A stretch of DNA of 64,000 nucleotides from Hyphomicrobium sp. GTDB taxonomy: Bacteria > Pseudomonadota > Alphaproteobacteria > Rhizobiales > Hyphomicrobiaceae. Shown here one piece after another: positions 51,655-62,326 of the stretch (within the stretch, counting starts at the first letter, position 1; every line of letters begins with the position of its first letter). A program made the position numbers and the translations under genes. The notes below the pieces were generated by a model that saw only the letters and a program-made list of their open reading frames with translations, made no database searches and had not been told where the DNA came from. The DNA lies in contig PERI01000003.1 in assembly GCA_002928515.1 (NCBI GenBank), forward strand, positions 1 to 64,000, written 5' to 3'.

Positions 51655-52827
51655 CTAACCTAATTCTGATTTCGCTGAGTTTGATCGTTGCTGCATCGGC
51701 AGCAGCACGCGGAAGATGGTGCGCTTTGGCTCGCTCTCGCATTCGATCACGCCGCCATGATCGGAGATGATTTTGGCGACGAGCGCGAGGCCCAATCCTG
51801 TGCCTGAAGGCTTTGTGGTGACGAACGGATCGAACAGATGCGGTTTCAAATGATCGGCGATGCCGCTGCCATTGTCCTCAATCAAAATCATCAAGGGCAG
51901 ACTGACACGCGTGCCAGAGCCGGGAACCGAGAGCCGCACGCCAGGACGAAACGCGGTTTGCAAAAGTATGCGTCCGTTGTCGCTTTTATCGCCGATGGCT
52001 TCGGCAGCGTTCTTGATGAGGTTCAAAAACACTTGAACAAGTTTGTCGCGATTGCCGAGAACGGCCGGCAAAGACGGATCGTAGTCTTCAACATAACGAA
52101 TGCGATGACCAAAGCCGTGTTCTGAGATGCGGCGCACATGGTTCAACACGTCGTGGATGTTGACGGCGTCCTTTGTGATCGGCCGTTCATCGCCAAACAC
52201 TTCCATGCGATCGACGAGATTGCGAATGCGGTCGGTTTCGGAGCAGATCAGTTGCGCCAATGCGCGATCTTCATCGTTCAATGCGGGTTCTAAAAGTTGT
52301 GCGGCACCACGAATGCCCGAGAGCGGGTTTTTGATTTCGTGTGCCAGAACACCAGCCATGCCCGATACGGAGCGGGCGGCTGCGCGGTGCGTCAATTGCC
52401 GCTCGATCATTTGCGCCATGGAGCGCTGTTGCAGCATGAGGAACATGGAGCGCGGATCATCAGGCATCGGGCCGCCATAGACATCGACAAGTTTTGTGCC
52501 TGAAAAGCGCGGCGTCGAGACCTCGATGGAATATTCATTGACCGTCGCGCTGGTCGATTGAACCTGCTCGACCAACGCCATCAGTGGACAGCCGAAGGCA
52601 AAGATATCGCTGATGCGGCTGCGGCGCATCATCAGCAAACTCATCGAGAAGAACGATTCTGCTGCCGCATTGGCAAATAGGATCGATTGATCCTCGGCTA
52701 TGACAAACAGCGGATGAGGGAGCGCTCCCAGCAGCATTTCGTAATCGATGACGCGCGATGTTGGCGGCAGAGCGGTGTGGGACGGAACAGCTTTTAAATT
52801 TGAGCGTGACGAAGATTTGCTGGTCAT
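51655..52827 (-). CDS. ntrB: Nitrogen regulation sensor kinase NtrB
   Basis: PAS region; [63 protein letters not shown]. Confidence 0.94.
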   Translation of the reverse strand: MTSKSSSRSNLKAVPSHTALPPTSRVIDYEMLLGALPHPLFVIAEDQSILFANAAAESFFSMSLLMMRRSRISDIFAFGCPLMALVEQVQSTSATVNEYSIEVSTPRFSGTKLVDVYGGPMPDDPRSMFLMLQQRSMAQMIERQLTHRAAARSVSGMAGVLAHEIKNPLSGIRGAAQLLEPALNDEDRALAQLICSETDRIRNLVDRMEVFGDERPITKDAVNIHDVLNHVRRISEHGFGHRIRYVEDYDPSLPAVLGNRDKLVQVFLNLIKNAAEAIGDKSDNGRILLQTAFRPGVRLSVPGSGTRVSLPLMILIEDNGSGIADHLKPHLFDPFVTTKPSGTGLGLALVAKIISDHGGVIECESEPKRTIFRVLLPMQQRSNSAKSELG

Positions 52828-53837
52828 GCGGCGATACGCTCCGCGCTGGTGTAAAAATCGTTGAGGCCGGAAAGGATATTTTTTGTGTCCCATTCCGTGC
52901 ATAGGCGTTTGCGCCACGCCTTCATCACGGCTTCATCGACACCGCTTGAGATCAAGTACCAGCCGATATGCTTGCGCGCGTTTTTGATGCCGAGCGTGCC
53001 GCCGTAGTGGCCGAACATCGCTTCGATATGTTCCAATGCAATGGCGCGCTGGGTTTCTTGCGGTGGATCGCCTGGATCGTTGCCTGTTGCGAGAAACTGA
53101 GCGACGCGACCTGGCATCCAAGGAGCACCATACGCACCGCGACCGATCATAACGCCTGTTGCACCGGATGCTTTGAGCGCGCGCGCTGCGTCTTCAGGGT
53201 TGAGAATGTCACCGTTGACGAGCACCGGCAGCGTGGTTGCTTCGACAACGGGTCGGACGGCTGCCCAATCGGCATGGCCGGTGAAAAACTGACAGCGTGT
53301 GCGGCCGTGGACCGTGAGCATCGTCACGCCTTCGGCTTGCGCCCGTCGGGCGAGCTCGGGTGCGTTGCGCTGGGTATTGTCCCATCCCAAGCGCATTTTC
53401 AAAGTGACAGGAATGGATACTGCGCTGACGACTGCGGCGATGAGCGATTGGGCATGGTCGAGGTCGCGCATCAGCGCCGAGCCTGACAGTTTGCCTGTCA
53501 CTTCGCGCGCTGGGCAACCCATGTTGATGTCGATGATATCGGCACCCTTGGCGGCGGCGATGCGCGCGCCTTCTGCCATCCAATGCGGTTCACGACCCGC
53601 GAGTTGAATGACAAAGGGTTTGAGTTCGCGTCCTTCGGCACGACGCACGACATCGGCGCGATTTTTGACGAGTTCCTCACTTGCAATCATCTCGGACACG
53701 ACGAGCGGCGCGCCAAGGCGATGTGCGAGACGGCGAAATGGTAAATCGGTGACGCCGGACATAGGCGCTAAAGCAACAGTCGGAGAGCTTGAGCTCGTGC
53801 CTGTTCCGGCGTTCGCATTCGGACTTACCGAAACCAT
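52824..53837 (-). CDS. dusB: tRNA dihydrouridine synthase DusB (NifR3)
   Basis: LAPMSGVTDLPFRRLAHRLGAPLVVSEMIASEE; IDINMGCPAREVTGKLSGSALMRD; LTVHGRTRCQFFTG; upstream of ntrB. Confidence 0.95.
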   Translation of the reverse strand: MVSVSPNANAGTGTSSSSPTVALAPMSGVTDLPFRRLAHRLGAPLVVSEMIASEELVKNRADVVRRAEGRELKPFVIQLAGREPHWMAEGARIAAAKGADIIDINMGCPAREVTGKLSGSALMRDLDHAQSLIAAVVSAVSIPVTLKMRLGWDNTQRNAPELARRAQAEGVTMLTVHGRTRCQFFTGHADWAAVRPVVEATTLPVLVNGDILNPEDAARALKASGATGVMIGRGAYGAPWMPGRVAQFLATGNDPGDPPQETQRAIALEHIEAMFGHYGGTLGIKNARKHIGWYLISSGVDEAVMKAWRKRLCTEWDTKNILSGLNDFYTSAERIAA

Positions 53838-54015
53838 CTGGAATATTGCCTACAATTTAAGCGATGTTGTTTAGTGCACGTAGTTTGAGCACCCTATGAG
53901 CCCGGCCATTGGTTCGCAAGCACAATTTCCATTGTGGGCAATTGCCGTTTTGACGCGGCAGCCCTAACGGTGAGGGGTAACACTGCAAGACACTAAATAG
54001 CTGAGGAGCCTAGGT

Positions 54016-55221
54016 TTGAGAGTTGCTGCGATCATTGTTGCCGCAGGCCGGGGATCGCGCGCCAACCCGTCGGGCGGTGCTGCCGTGCAGCCTAAACAGT
54101 ATGCGCAGGTCGGCGGACGCGCGGTTATTGCCCATGCGATTGAAGCCTTCGACCGTCATGTCGCCATTACCGATTTGATCGTGGTCATTCACCCCGACGA
54201 TGCCGCGCACTGTGCAGACGCGTGCCCGCCATCCTCAAAGCTTGCAACGCCGGTGTTCGGTGGGAGCACGCGACAAGGTTCGGTCTTGGCCGGTCTGGAG
54301 GCGCTGACCGGACGTCTTGCGGCAAATGATTTGGTCTTGATCCACGATGCCGCGCGGCCTTTCGTTGACGGTGAAACGATCAGTGCTGTGATAGCAGCGC
54401 TATCGACATCGCAAGGCGCTGTGGCCGCTAGTCCTGTGGCCGACACGCTGAAACAGGCTTCTGGTTCGTTGATCGTGACAGCGACGATCGATCGAGCGGG
54501 TTTATGGCGGGCGCAAACGCCGCAAGGGTTCCATTTCAAATCCATACTCGATGCTCACCGCTTGGCGGCAGAACAAGGCTTGCATGATTTTACCGACGAC
54601 TCCGCCATTGCAGAATGGGCAGGACTTCAGGTGAAGCTCGTATTGGGTAGCGAAGGAAATACCAAGATCACTACGCCTGAGGATATCGCCATGGCTGATT
54701 TGAGATTTGCACGGGGCACGTCAACCATGGAAACGCGCACAGCGACAGGCTTTGACGTACACAAATTCGCCGACGGCGATCACGTGTGGCTCGGTGGCGT
54801 GAAAATTCCCCATAGCGCGCGGCTGGATGGTCATTCGGATGCCGACGTCGCACTGCATGCTTTGACGGATGCGTTGCTCGGGACTATCGGCGATGGCGAT
54901 ATCGGCCAACACTTTCCGCCGTCCGATCCGCAATGGAAGGGTGCAGCTTCGATCTTGTTTTTGAAGGATGCCGCGCGTCGGGTATCGGAGCGAGGTGGCA
55001 AGATCATCAATGTCGATGTCACGATCCTGGCTGAAGCGCCAAAGGTTGGTCCGCATCGGGAGGCCATGCAGGCGACGATTGGAGAGGCGTTGGGATTGAC
55101 TGCTGGTCGTATCGGAATCAAGGCTACGACCACGGAGAGCCTAGGTTTCACCGGTCGCCGTGAGGGGATTGCTGCCATGGCAACTGCGACCGTGCAATTA
55201 CCGTCAACAGATGCCAGCTAA
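54016..55221 (+). CDS. ispDF: Bifunctional IspD/IspF (MEP cytidylyltransferase / MECDP synthase)
   Basis: IspD: AAIIVAAGRGSRA...KQYAQVGG; IspF: ATGFDVHKFADGDHVWLGGVKIPHSARLDGHSDADVALHALTDALLGTIGDGDIGQHFPPSD. Confidence 0.96.
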   Translation: MRVAAIIVAAGRGSRANPSGGAAVQPKQYAQVGGRAVIAHAIEAFDRHVAITDLIVVIHPDDAAHCADACPPSSKLATPVFGGSTRQGSVLAGLEALTGRLAANDLVLIHDAARPFVDGETISAVIAALSTSQGAVAASPVADTLKQASGSLIVTATIDRAGLWRAQTPQGFHFKSILDAHRLAAEQGLHDFTDDSAIAEWAGLQVKLVLGSEGNTKITTPEDIAMADLRFARGTSTMETRTATGFDVHKFADGDHVWLGGVKIPHSARLDGHSDADVALHALTDALLGTIGDGDIGQHFPPSDPQWKGAASILFLKDAARRVSERGGKIINVDVTILAEAPKVGPHREAMQATIGEALGLTAGRIGIKATTTESLGFTGRREGIAAMATATVQLPSTDAS

Positions 55222-55265
55222 CCGCCGCGGTTGACGATCTGAGTTGCTGGCGAGGAACGTTACCT

Positions 55266-55856
55266 GTGACGACATCAACCTGGACACTGCAAAAAGTTGT
55301 CGCGACGGTCGCGATCCTCAACCTTGCCTATTTCGGCATTGAGTTTTCCGTCGCGCTTGCCATCGGTTCGGTGGCGCTGTTCGCCGACAGCGTCGATTTT
55401 CTCGAAGATGCGGCCGTCAATATTCTCATACTCATCGGCTTGGGCTGGAGCGTGCGGGCGAGGGCTAAACTCGGCATGGTCTTGGCTGCGATCATCCTGG
55501 TGCCAGCCATCGCCACGCTGTGGACGGCGTGGAATAATTTTGCTGGCGGACACGTACCGGATGCTGTGCCTCTCACTTTGGCTGGCATGGGTGCGCTGGC
55601 TGTAAACTTGACGTGTGCGCTCATGCTCGCACGATTTCGCGAGCACAGTGGAAGCCTGACGCGTGCTGCCTTTCTCTCGGCGCGCAACGACGTGCTGGCC
55701 AATGTCGCCATCATCGCTGCTGGCCTCGTGACGGCTGTCACTTTCAGTCCATGGCCAGATCTGATTGTCGGGCTTGCGATTGCCGCCATGAATATCGATG
55801 CCGCGCGCGAAGTTTTTGAAGCGGCACAGTCGGAACACGCTGAAGCCAAGCCTTGA
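55266..55856 (+). CDS. Cation transporter, short CDF-like membrane protein
   Basis: NLAYFGIEFSVALAIGSVALFADSVDFLEDAAVNILILIGLG; SARNDVLANVAIIAAGLVTAVTFSPWPDLIVGLAIAAMNIDAAREVF; no long cytoplasmic C-terminal domain. Confidence 0.82.
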   Translation: MTTSTWTLQKVVATVAILNLAYFGIEFSVALAIGSVALFADSVDFLEDAAVNILILIGLGWSVRARAKLGMVLAAIILVPAIATLWTAWNNFAGGHVPDAVPLTLAGMGALAVNLTCALMLARFREHSGSLTRAAFLSARNDVLANVAIIAAGLVTAVTFSPWPDLIVGLAIAAMNIDAAREVFEAAQSEHAEAKP

Positions 55857-55979
55857 GTTGCATGGGCTTCAACATTCGAGATGCGCAATTGCAACGCCGC
55901 TTCGCGTTGACGCAAAAGCCAGAATCGCGGCATCAAGATGTGACGTGGTTGTATTGCCACGACCAAAGCGGGAGCCGAC

Positions 55980-56465
55980 ATGAATATCATGCCCCACAAT
56001 CTCGATCGCAGTACCGACGATGCCGCCATTAGCGCCATTGCCGAGGCGACGTCCGAGACGTGTCTTGCCACCCGTGTCCGTCAGCTGTCTCGTATCGTTA
56101 CGCGCGTGTACGACGATGCCTTGCGCCCACTCGGCATCACCGGGAGCCAGTACACTTTGCTGGCTCAACTTGCGGCACGCGACAGCATTACCGCCGTCGA
56201 GATCGGTCACGATCTCGATATCGAAAAGTCGACACTATCGCGCAATCTCAAGCGCCTGTTGGCGCTGGGTCATATCGTGATGGATCCGCCCGCCGGACGG
56301 CGTGGCCGCGGCTTGCACCTGACGCCCAAAGGTCAGGCCGTGCTGAAGGATGCATTTCCGATTTGGCAGGATGCGCAGAAACGGACCGTTGGGGCCATGG
56401 GCTCCGACAGTCGCACTGTCCTTGATGGCCTTCTCTCCCAGGCTGAAAGGTTGATTGCGGCGTAA
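55980..56465 (+). CDS. MarR family transcriptional regulator
   Basis: ITGSQYTLLAQLAARDSITAVEIGHDLDIEKSTLSRNLKRLLALGHIVMDPPAGRRGRGLHLTPKGQAVL winged HTH. Confidence 0.9.
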   Translation: MNIMPHNLDRSTDDAAISAIAEATSETCLATRVRQLSRIVTRVYDDALRPLGITGSQYTLLAQLAARDSITAVEIGHDLDIEKSTLSRNLKRLLALGHIVMDPPAGRRGRGLHLTPKGQAVLKDAFPIWQDAQKRTVGAMGSDSRTVLDGLLSQAERLIAA

Positions 56466-56512
56466 TCAGCGACCCGCGATTTGCATACCGTCTTCGCTCT
56501 AGATAGCCTTAC

Positions 56513-56539
56513 GGGGAGTGCTTTGCCCAAGCACTCCCC
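56513..56539 (+). terminator. Hairpin downstream of the marR-type gene / upstream of cinA
   Basis: 11-bp perfect stem GGGGAGTGCTT / AAGCACTCCCC with loop TGCCC; no long T tract. Confidence 0.55.
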
Positions 56540-56580
56540 GAAATCTATTCTGGCTGCCGCCACCGGCAGCGAGGAGGCTT

Positions 56581-57072
56581 ATGTTTTCATCCGAGTTATT
56601 GGCGCGGACGCAAACCCTGCTCGCTGGTTTGCGACAGCACGGTCTGACAGTCGTGACTGCCGAAAGTTGTACTGGCGGTCTCGTTGCTGGGCTGTTGAGC
56701 GAGATCCCAGGCGCTTCCGACGTGCTTGAACGCGGATTTGTGACCTACTCCAACGAGGCCAAGGTTGAGCTGCTGGGTGTGCCTAGAGATTTGATTGATT
56801 TGCACGGTGCGGTGAGCGGCGAGGTCGCCGCAGCTATGGCTGAAGGCGCATTGCAACGAACGCGTGTCGATATAGCCGTTGCCGTGACGGGCATTGCGGG
56901 ACCAGGGGGTGCGACTGAAGGTAAGGCGGTTGGCTTGGTTTGCATTGCTGCTCAGCGTCGCGGTGAACCATCTGTGACGCGACAGTATGCGTTTGGGGAC
57001 ATTGGACGCAGCCAAGTGCGCTTGGCCAGTGTCAGCGCTGCTTTGTCTCTCATAGCCGAGGTCGCCGCATGA
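56581..57072 (+). CDS. CinA family protein (nicotinamide-nucleotide amidohydrolase domain)
   Basis: TVVTAESCTGGLVAGLLSEIPGASDVLERGFVTYSNEAKVELLGVP; VAVTGIAGPGGATEGKAVGLV. Start set to MFSSELL at 56581. Confidence 0.94.
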   Translation: MFSSELLARTQTLLAGLRQHGLTVVTAESCTGGLVAGLLSEIPGASDVLERGFVTYSNEAKVELLGVPRDLIDLHGAVSGEVAAAMAEGALQRTRVDIAVAVTGIAGPGGATEGKAVGLVCIAAQRRGEPSVTRQYAFGDIGRSQVRLASVSAALSLIAEVAA

Positions 57073-57887
57073 GTTGGCTATCGTCTGGCTTTGCCGCTGG
57101 TCTATCTGCGATGTGTGCGCTCGCTATCTCAGTCGCCGTTTGTGAAAATTCTGCCCTGGCCGGCGACATGACGGCCTTCGATGTGACAGGGCAGTTACAT
57201 CGGGCTGCACCGGGCGTGCGCCCCGATCTGATGCGCCGGGATTTGGAACGGCTCGATCTTTCAGAACTCAATTTCAAGAAAGCGCAGCTCAACGGCGCGA
57301 ACTTGTTTGGGGCCGATCTCAGTGGCGCGGATTTGTCAGGCGTCGATCTGTCGGGCGCAAAACTCGATCGCGTCACCGTGGTCGGTGCGCGCTTTGATGG
57401 CGCTAATCTCGATGACGCTAGTCTGTTGCGCCCATCGGCATTTACGACGCTGCAAGCGTTTGCGATTGAGGCGCCTAGTTTTCGCGCCAGCACATTGCGG
57501 CGCATCCGCATGTTCGGGCGCTTTTCTCGGTCCGATTTTTCCGGTGCGGATCTGACGGGCGCGACGTGCGCACCATTTGGCAAGACAGGCTTCATCGAAG
57601 AAATCTGGCGCTCGGAATTCTCCGGGGCAAATTTGTCTGATGCCACGCTCACAGGTGCTGATTTTACCCATGCCCTGCTCACCTTTGCCAATTTGAAGAA
57701 TGCCGTTCTGCGCAATATCAATTTGAAAGATGCCGATTTATCGGGTGCCGATCTGACAGGGGCCGATCTCACCGGTGCCAATGTCGTTGGCGCTGATTTC
57801 AGCGGGGCTATTTTGCGCGATGTGATTGGGTTCGATCAGGTGATCGGATGGGAGTTGGCGCGTAACGCAGAAAAGATCATTCGTTAG
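57069..57887 (+). CDS. Exported pentapeptide-repeat protein
   Basis: Signal-like N-terminus; LDLSELNFKKAQLNGANLFGADLSGADLSGVDLSGAKL and FANLKNAVLRNINLKDADLSGADLTGADLTGANVVGADFSGAIL; ATGA overlap with the cinA stop. Confidence 0.9.
   Translation: MSWLSSGFAAGLSAMCALAISVAVCENSALAGDMTAFDVTGQLHRAAPGVRPDLMRRDLERLDLSELNFKKAQLNGANLFGADLSGADLSGVDLSGAKLDRVTVVGARFDGANLDDASLLRPSAFTTLQAFAIEAPSFRASTLRRIRMFGRFSRSDFSGADLTGATCAPFGKTGFIEEIWRSEFSGANLSDATLTGADFTHALLTFANLKNAVLRNINLKDADLSGADLTGADLTGANVVGADFSGAILRDVIGFDQVIGWELARNAEKIIR
57240..57840 (+). repeat. Degenerate 15-bp-period coding repeats (pentapeptide A(D/N)LxG) in two blocks
   Basis: Repeated GG(C/T)GC(G/C)GAT(T/C)T(G/C)(T/A)C(A/G)GG-type units encoding GADLSGADLSG and GADLTGADLTGAN. 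Confidence 0.75.
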
Positions 57888-57910
57888 ACAACCGGCTTTA
57901 GGCAAAGGCA

Positions 57911-58390
57911 CTATACAACGCGTTTGGGCGCTCCATAAACCTCACGCGCGCGCTGCTCGAAAGCCTCGGCGAATTTTCGAAACGCTTGATCGAACATGGT
58001 GCCGACCAGCAGTCCCAGCATCGGCGAACGGAACTCGTAGGTAATGTAGAAATCGACCAGCGAGGCAGAGGTTGCATCGGCCGTTGGCAGGTCGATGAAG
58101 CGCCAGCGGTTATCGAGATGGCGGAACGGTCCGTCGAGGTAGGTCACGTCAATGCGTTGCTCGTCGGGCTTGAGTGAGACCTTCGTGATAAAATTCTCAG
58201 CAATCGATTTGTAACCGACGCTCATGCGTGCGGTAAGTTCTTCACCGATTGCGCCCAAGGGTTTGCGAGAATTGACCACAAGGCCGGTGCAGAGCGGCAG
58301 AAATTCTGGATAGCGTTCGACGTCAGCAACCAGGGCGTACATTTGCTGCGCGCTGAATGGCACGCGGCGCTGCGTTTCAAAGGACGGCAT
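57911..58390 (-). CDS. Type II toxin-antitoxin RatA / COQ10-like START-domain protein (coenzyme Q-binding)
   Basis: MPSFETQRRVPFSAQQMYALVADVERYPEFLPLCTGLVV; VDFYITYEFRSPMLGLLVGTMFDQAFRKFAEAFEQRA. Confidence 0.92.
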   Translation of the reverse strand: MPSFETQRRVPFSAQQMYALVADVERYPEFLPLCTGLVVNSRKPLGAIGEELTARMSVGYKSIAENFITKVSLKPDEQRIDVTYLDGPFRHLDNRWRFIDLPTADATSASLVDFYITYEFRSPMLGLLVGTMFDQAFRKFAEAFEQRAREVYGAPKRVV

Positions 58391-58430
58391 TGAAAACTCG
58401 TATGATCGCTGACGACAGCGACCGTATAGA

Positions 58431-58685
58431 TCAGACGATGATGCGCGCCAAGATAACGACGACGATGGCGCCGATGGTAGCGGTTATGATTTGCGCCGCG
58501 AGCGGATTTTTGATGCCGAGATTGACGCCGAGCGTCCCGAGCAGCCAGCCGCCAACGAAAGCGCCAATGACGCCCGACACTAGGTACTGTATCAAGCCAC
58601 CGCCACCGACGACGATGGATGCCAGAAATCCGGCGACGATACCGATCAGCGCCATGACGATCAGTTTGCGCGTGTTATCGTCCAT
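58431..58685 (-). CDS. GlsB/YeaQ/YmgE family stress-response membrane protein
   Basis: LIVMALIGIVAGFLASIVVGGGGLIQYLVSGVIGAFVGGWLLGTLGVNLG...ATIGAIVVVILARIIV. Confidence 0.88.
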   Translation of the reverse strand: MDDNTRKLIVMALIGIVAGFLASIVVGGGGLIQYLVSGVIGAFVGGWLLGTLGVNLGIKNPLAAQIITATIGAIVVVILARIIV

Positions 58686-58720
58686 TGAGGGCCTCAACAG
58701 TTGAGTGTCACGGCCAAATA

Positions 58721-59002
58721 TCAAACGTGGCAGCGAGAGCCGAGATACTGACCAAGCAAGCGATTGTAATTATCGACGTCCACGCGCTGAGCGGCGCTCA
58801 ATTTGCCACCGTTGCTGGCACGTTCGACTTGAGCCGGAACGCCGCGTGAATCCAATCTATTGAGTTCGCCACGAATGGATTGGCAGGACTGGCCGATCGG
58901 CAAAGGGCGCGCTCCGGGATCATTTCCGCCAGAGGCACTGGCGCAACCTTGGAGGGCAGCGGCTGCTGTCACGACAATGGCCAGACCACGAATATCCAGC
59001 AT
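58721..59002 (-). CDS. Small Cys-lipoprotein, hypothetical
   Basis: MLDIRGLAIVVTAAAALQGCASASGG (lipobox-like LQGC); CQSIRGELNRLDSRGVPAQVERASNGGKLSAAQRVDVDNYNRLLGQYLGSRC. Confidence 0.65.
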   Translation of the reverse strand: MLDIRGLAIVVTAAAALQGCASASGGNDPGARPLPIGQSCQSIRGELNRLDSRGVPAQVERASNGGKLSAAQRVDVDNYNRLLGQYLGSRCHV

Positions 59003-59237
59003 GCGAAATCCTATAATCTTGTAATTTTCATAGCTTGCGCGTCTTGTATGCGCCTGATTTGCGCACAATGACCACAGCCATGCTTGCTTCGCAACCCCTT
59101 AAGGCCATCATGTGGCATCTCAGCCGCAGCGCAACCATCAGATGCAACTTTTGCATGCCAAATGATTGCGCAGCATGCCGCTCACAACTTGGTCATCTGC
59201 TGAACACACGAGGCTCAGGTCACCGGCGTCACGCGCT

Positions 59238-59687
59238 TTAGTTTCTGGGCGCGAGAGCCGTTGGTGCTGCGGCAGTCTGTGAATTTGATGCTGTGGTCGG
59301 CGCGATAGCAGCGACTGTTGGCTGAGTTGGTGGGCCAGGAACCACCGCTGCTGTCTGGGCCTTGGTAAGTTTCGGGCCGCACTTCATCTGGAAGTCGGCA
59401 TTGGCTTTATTGAGTTCGGCTTGCTTGGCGAGAGACGCGCGTTTGATTTGGACGCTCGCAGATTTGCCTTCGGCAGCTTTTTCCAGGCGCTCAGGCGTAC
59501 CTTCAGCGCGCAAGGTTTCGATCTGGCTCGCCAATGTTGTGCAGGCTGGATCGATTTTTGGAGCTGCCGCTACCTGATTGGGTGCAACAGATGCCGTCGA
59601 TAATGTCGTGCCGTTATTCGAGCAGCCTGCTGCTATCAGTGCTGACAGCGCTATGGCCGATACCGTAAGTGTTGTACGCGCTTCCAT
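59238..59687 (-). CDS. Cys-lipoprotein, hypothetical, related to the 58721-59002 product
   Basis: ALSALIAAGCSNN lipobox; CTTLASQIETLRAEGTPERLEKAAEGKSASVQIKRASLAKQAELNKANADFQMKC; Ala/Thr/Pro-rich tail. Confidence 0.68.
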   Translation of the reverse strand: MEARTTLTVSAIALSALIAAGCSNNGTTLSTASVAPNQVAAAPKIDPACTTLASQIETLRAEGTPERLEKAAEGKSASVQIKRASLAKQAELNKANADFQMKCGPKLTKAQTAAVVPGPPTQPTVAAIAPTTASNSQTAAAPTALAPRN

Positions 59688-59914
59688 TGGTCGTCCCCCG
59701 AGAAATTTTTGGCCAACTGGTCACAGACGCACACGTTGAGTCGCCCAAACATTTATCGATGTGCGTAATCCTGCAGCAAGTGGCGGACACTCGTCATCCA
59801 CGTTCAAGACTAGCGCATCATCGGGAATTTGTGGACATCCTGCCTCTGATGCCAAAACAGCACACTCAGGCCGAATAACTCGGATTTTCAAGTTCAGGCA
59901 TTTTGACGGTCACT

Positions 59915-60259
59915 TTAATGATTCACGCGACCGCGAATTTTTCCAGTCATTGTTGGCTGGACTTGGCGCAGGCTTTCCTCGAAGACTTTACGGAGATGCG
60001 TGATCGCATCTTGTTCGGACATATGGCCCTGAAGCTCTGCTGCGTGGGCGACGTGATGGGTGATCTCGGCTATCAGGCGGCCCCAATCCTTGACGCGCGG
60101 ACCAAAAGCATCGGCATTAATCGAGACCATCAGAGCCCCGTCGGCAATAAAGGCGCGCAACACCTCGACGGACTGTTTCGCCGTGCCCACGCCGTCGGGG
60201 ATGTCTAGTTCTTCGACCTCCGAATTTGCGGATGATGAGATTGGCTTTTTCTTAGACAT
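59915..60259 (-). CDS. DUF5076-like protein
   Basis: MSKKKPISSSANSEVEELDIPDGVGTAKQSVEVLRAFIADGALMVSINADAFGPRVKDWGRLIAEITHHVAHA. Confidence 0.7.
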   Translation of the reverse strand: MSKKKPISSSANSEVEELDIPDGVGTAKQSVEVLRAFIADGALMVSINADAFGPRVKDWGRLIAEITHHVAHAAELQGHMSEQDAITHLRKVFEESLRQVQPTMTGKIRGRVNH

Positions 60260-60345
60260 GGTCGTCTCCACGCATACTCGCGCGCTGTTGGCACCAGCGG
60301 CGGTCGTCAACACCATGTGGGTGGAATTCGCGGGACGTCAACGCT

Positions 60346-60633
60346 TCAACGAACGATGATGATTTTGTCGTGTCGGTCAACGTAGCCGAGAACATCGCGC
60401 GCAATCTCTTCGACGAGATCGGGGTTGGGTTGCTCGGGCGATAGCAGAGCCACATCGCGCGCGAGTTTTGCTCGCACGCTTTCCAGGCTTTTAATTTCGA
60501 AATCTAGCAGGCTCGCGCGTTCTATGAAATTTTGGCGCGCCAGATAACCATGGCGCCCATGCCAAGCATGATGGGCGAAATAGGCCGTAGCGCACAGACA
60601 GGTCAGCAACACAGATACCTGACGGACGCGCAT
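60346..60633 (-). CDS. ftsB: Septum formation initiator family protein (FtsB/DivIC-like)
   Basis: Short N-terminal TM, coiled coil, PNPDLVEEIARDVLGYVDRHDKIIIV; next to eno. Confidence 0.85.
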   Translation of the reverse strand: MRVRQVSVLLTCLCATAYFAHHAWHGRHGYLARQNFIERASLLDFEIKSLESVRAKLARDVALLSPEQPNPDLVEEIARDVLGYVDRHDKIIIVR

Positions 60634-60765
60634 GAGAGGCCCATTTCGCCGATCGTGACGGATACAACGCAAAACAAATTGTAGTCTCCGAGGGAATGAA
60701 GCGAAGACATTTTTTGTTTTAGCGGTCACGCCTTAATGACGGGTAAAGCCGTGTGCGATTTTCGC

Positions 60766-60788
60766 GTTTTTCGTTGTTTACGAAAAAC
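60766..60788 (-). terminator. AT-rich hairpin just downstream of eno, terminator candidate
   Basis: 9-bp perfect stem GTTTTTCGT / ACGAAAAAC, 5-nt loop, immediately after the eno stop. Confidence 0.5.
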
Positions 60789-60792
60789 AAAC

Positions 60793-62320
<1,528 letters not shown>

Positions 62321-62326
<6 letters not shown>

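Noticed and set aside
46178-53837. ntrX-ntrY-ntrC-ntrB-dusB block as an unusual regulatory island
   Set aside because: This is the standard alphaproteobacterial nitrogen-regulation cluster.
55328-56071. 247-aa minus-strand ORF antisense to the CDF-like gene
   Set aside because: Low-complexity antisense frame; the sense frame has clear TM helices and CDF-like motifs.
57240-57840. Possible CRISPR or minisatellite array
   Set aside because: The periodicity is 15 bp, in frame, and encodes pentapeptide repeats; no spacer structure.
57911-58390. RatA-type toxin of a toxin-antitoxin module
   Set aside because: The START-domain family is usually a coenzyme-Q-binding COQ10 homologue in alphaproteobacteria; no antitoxin partner adjacent.
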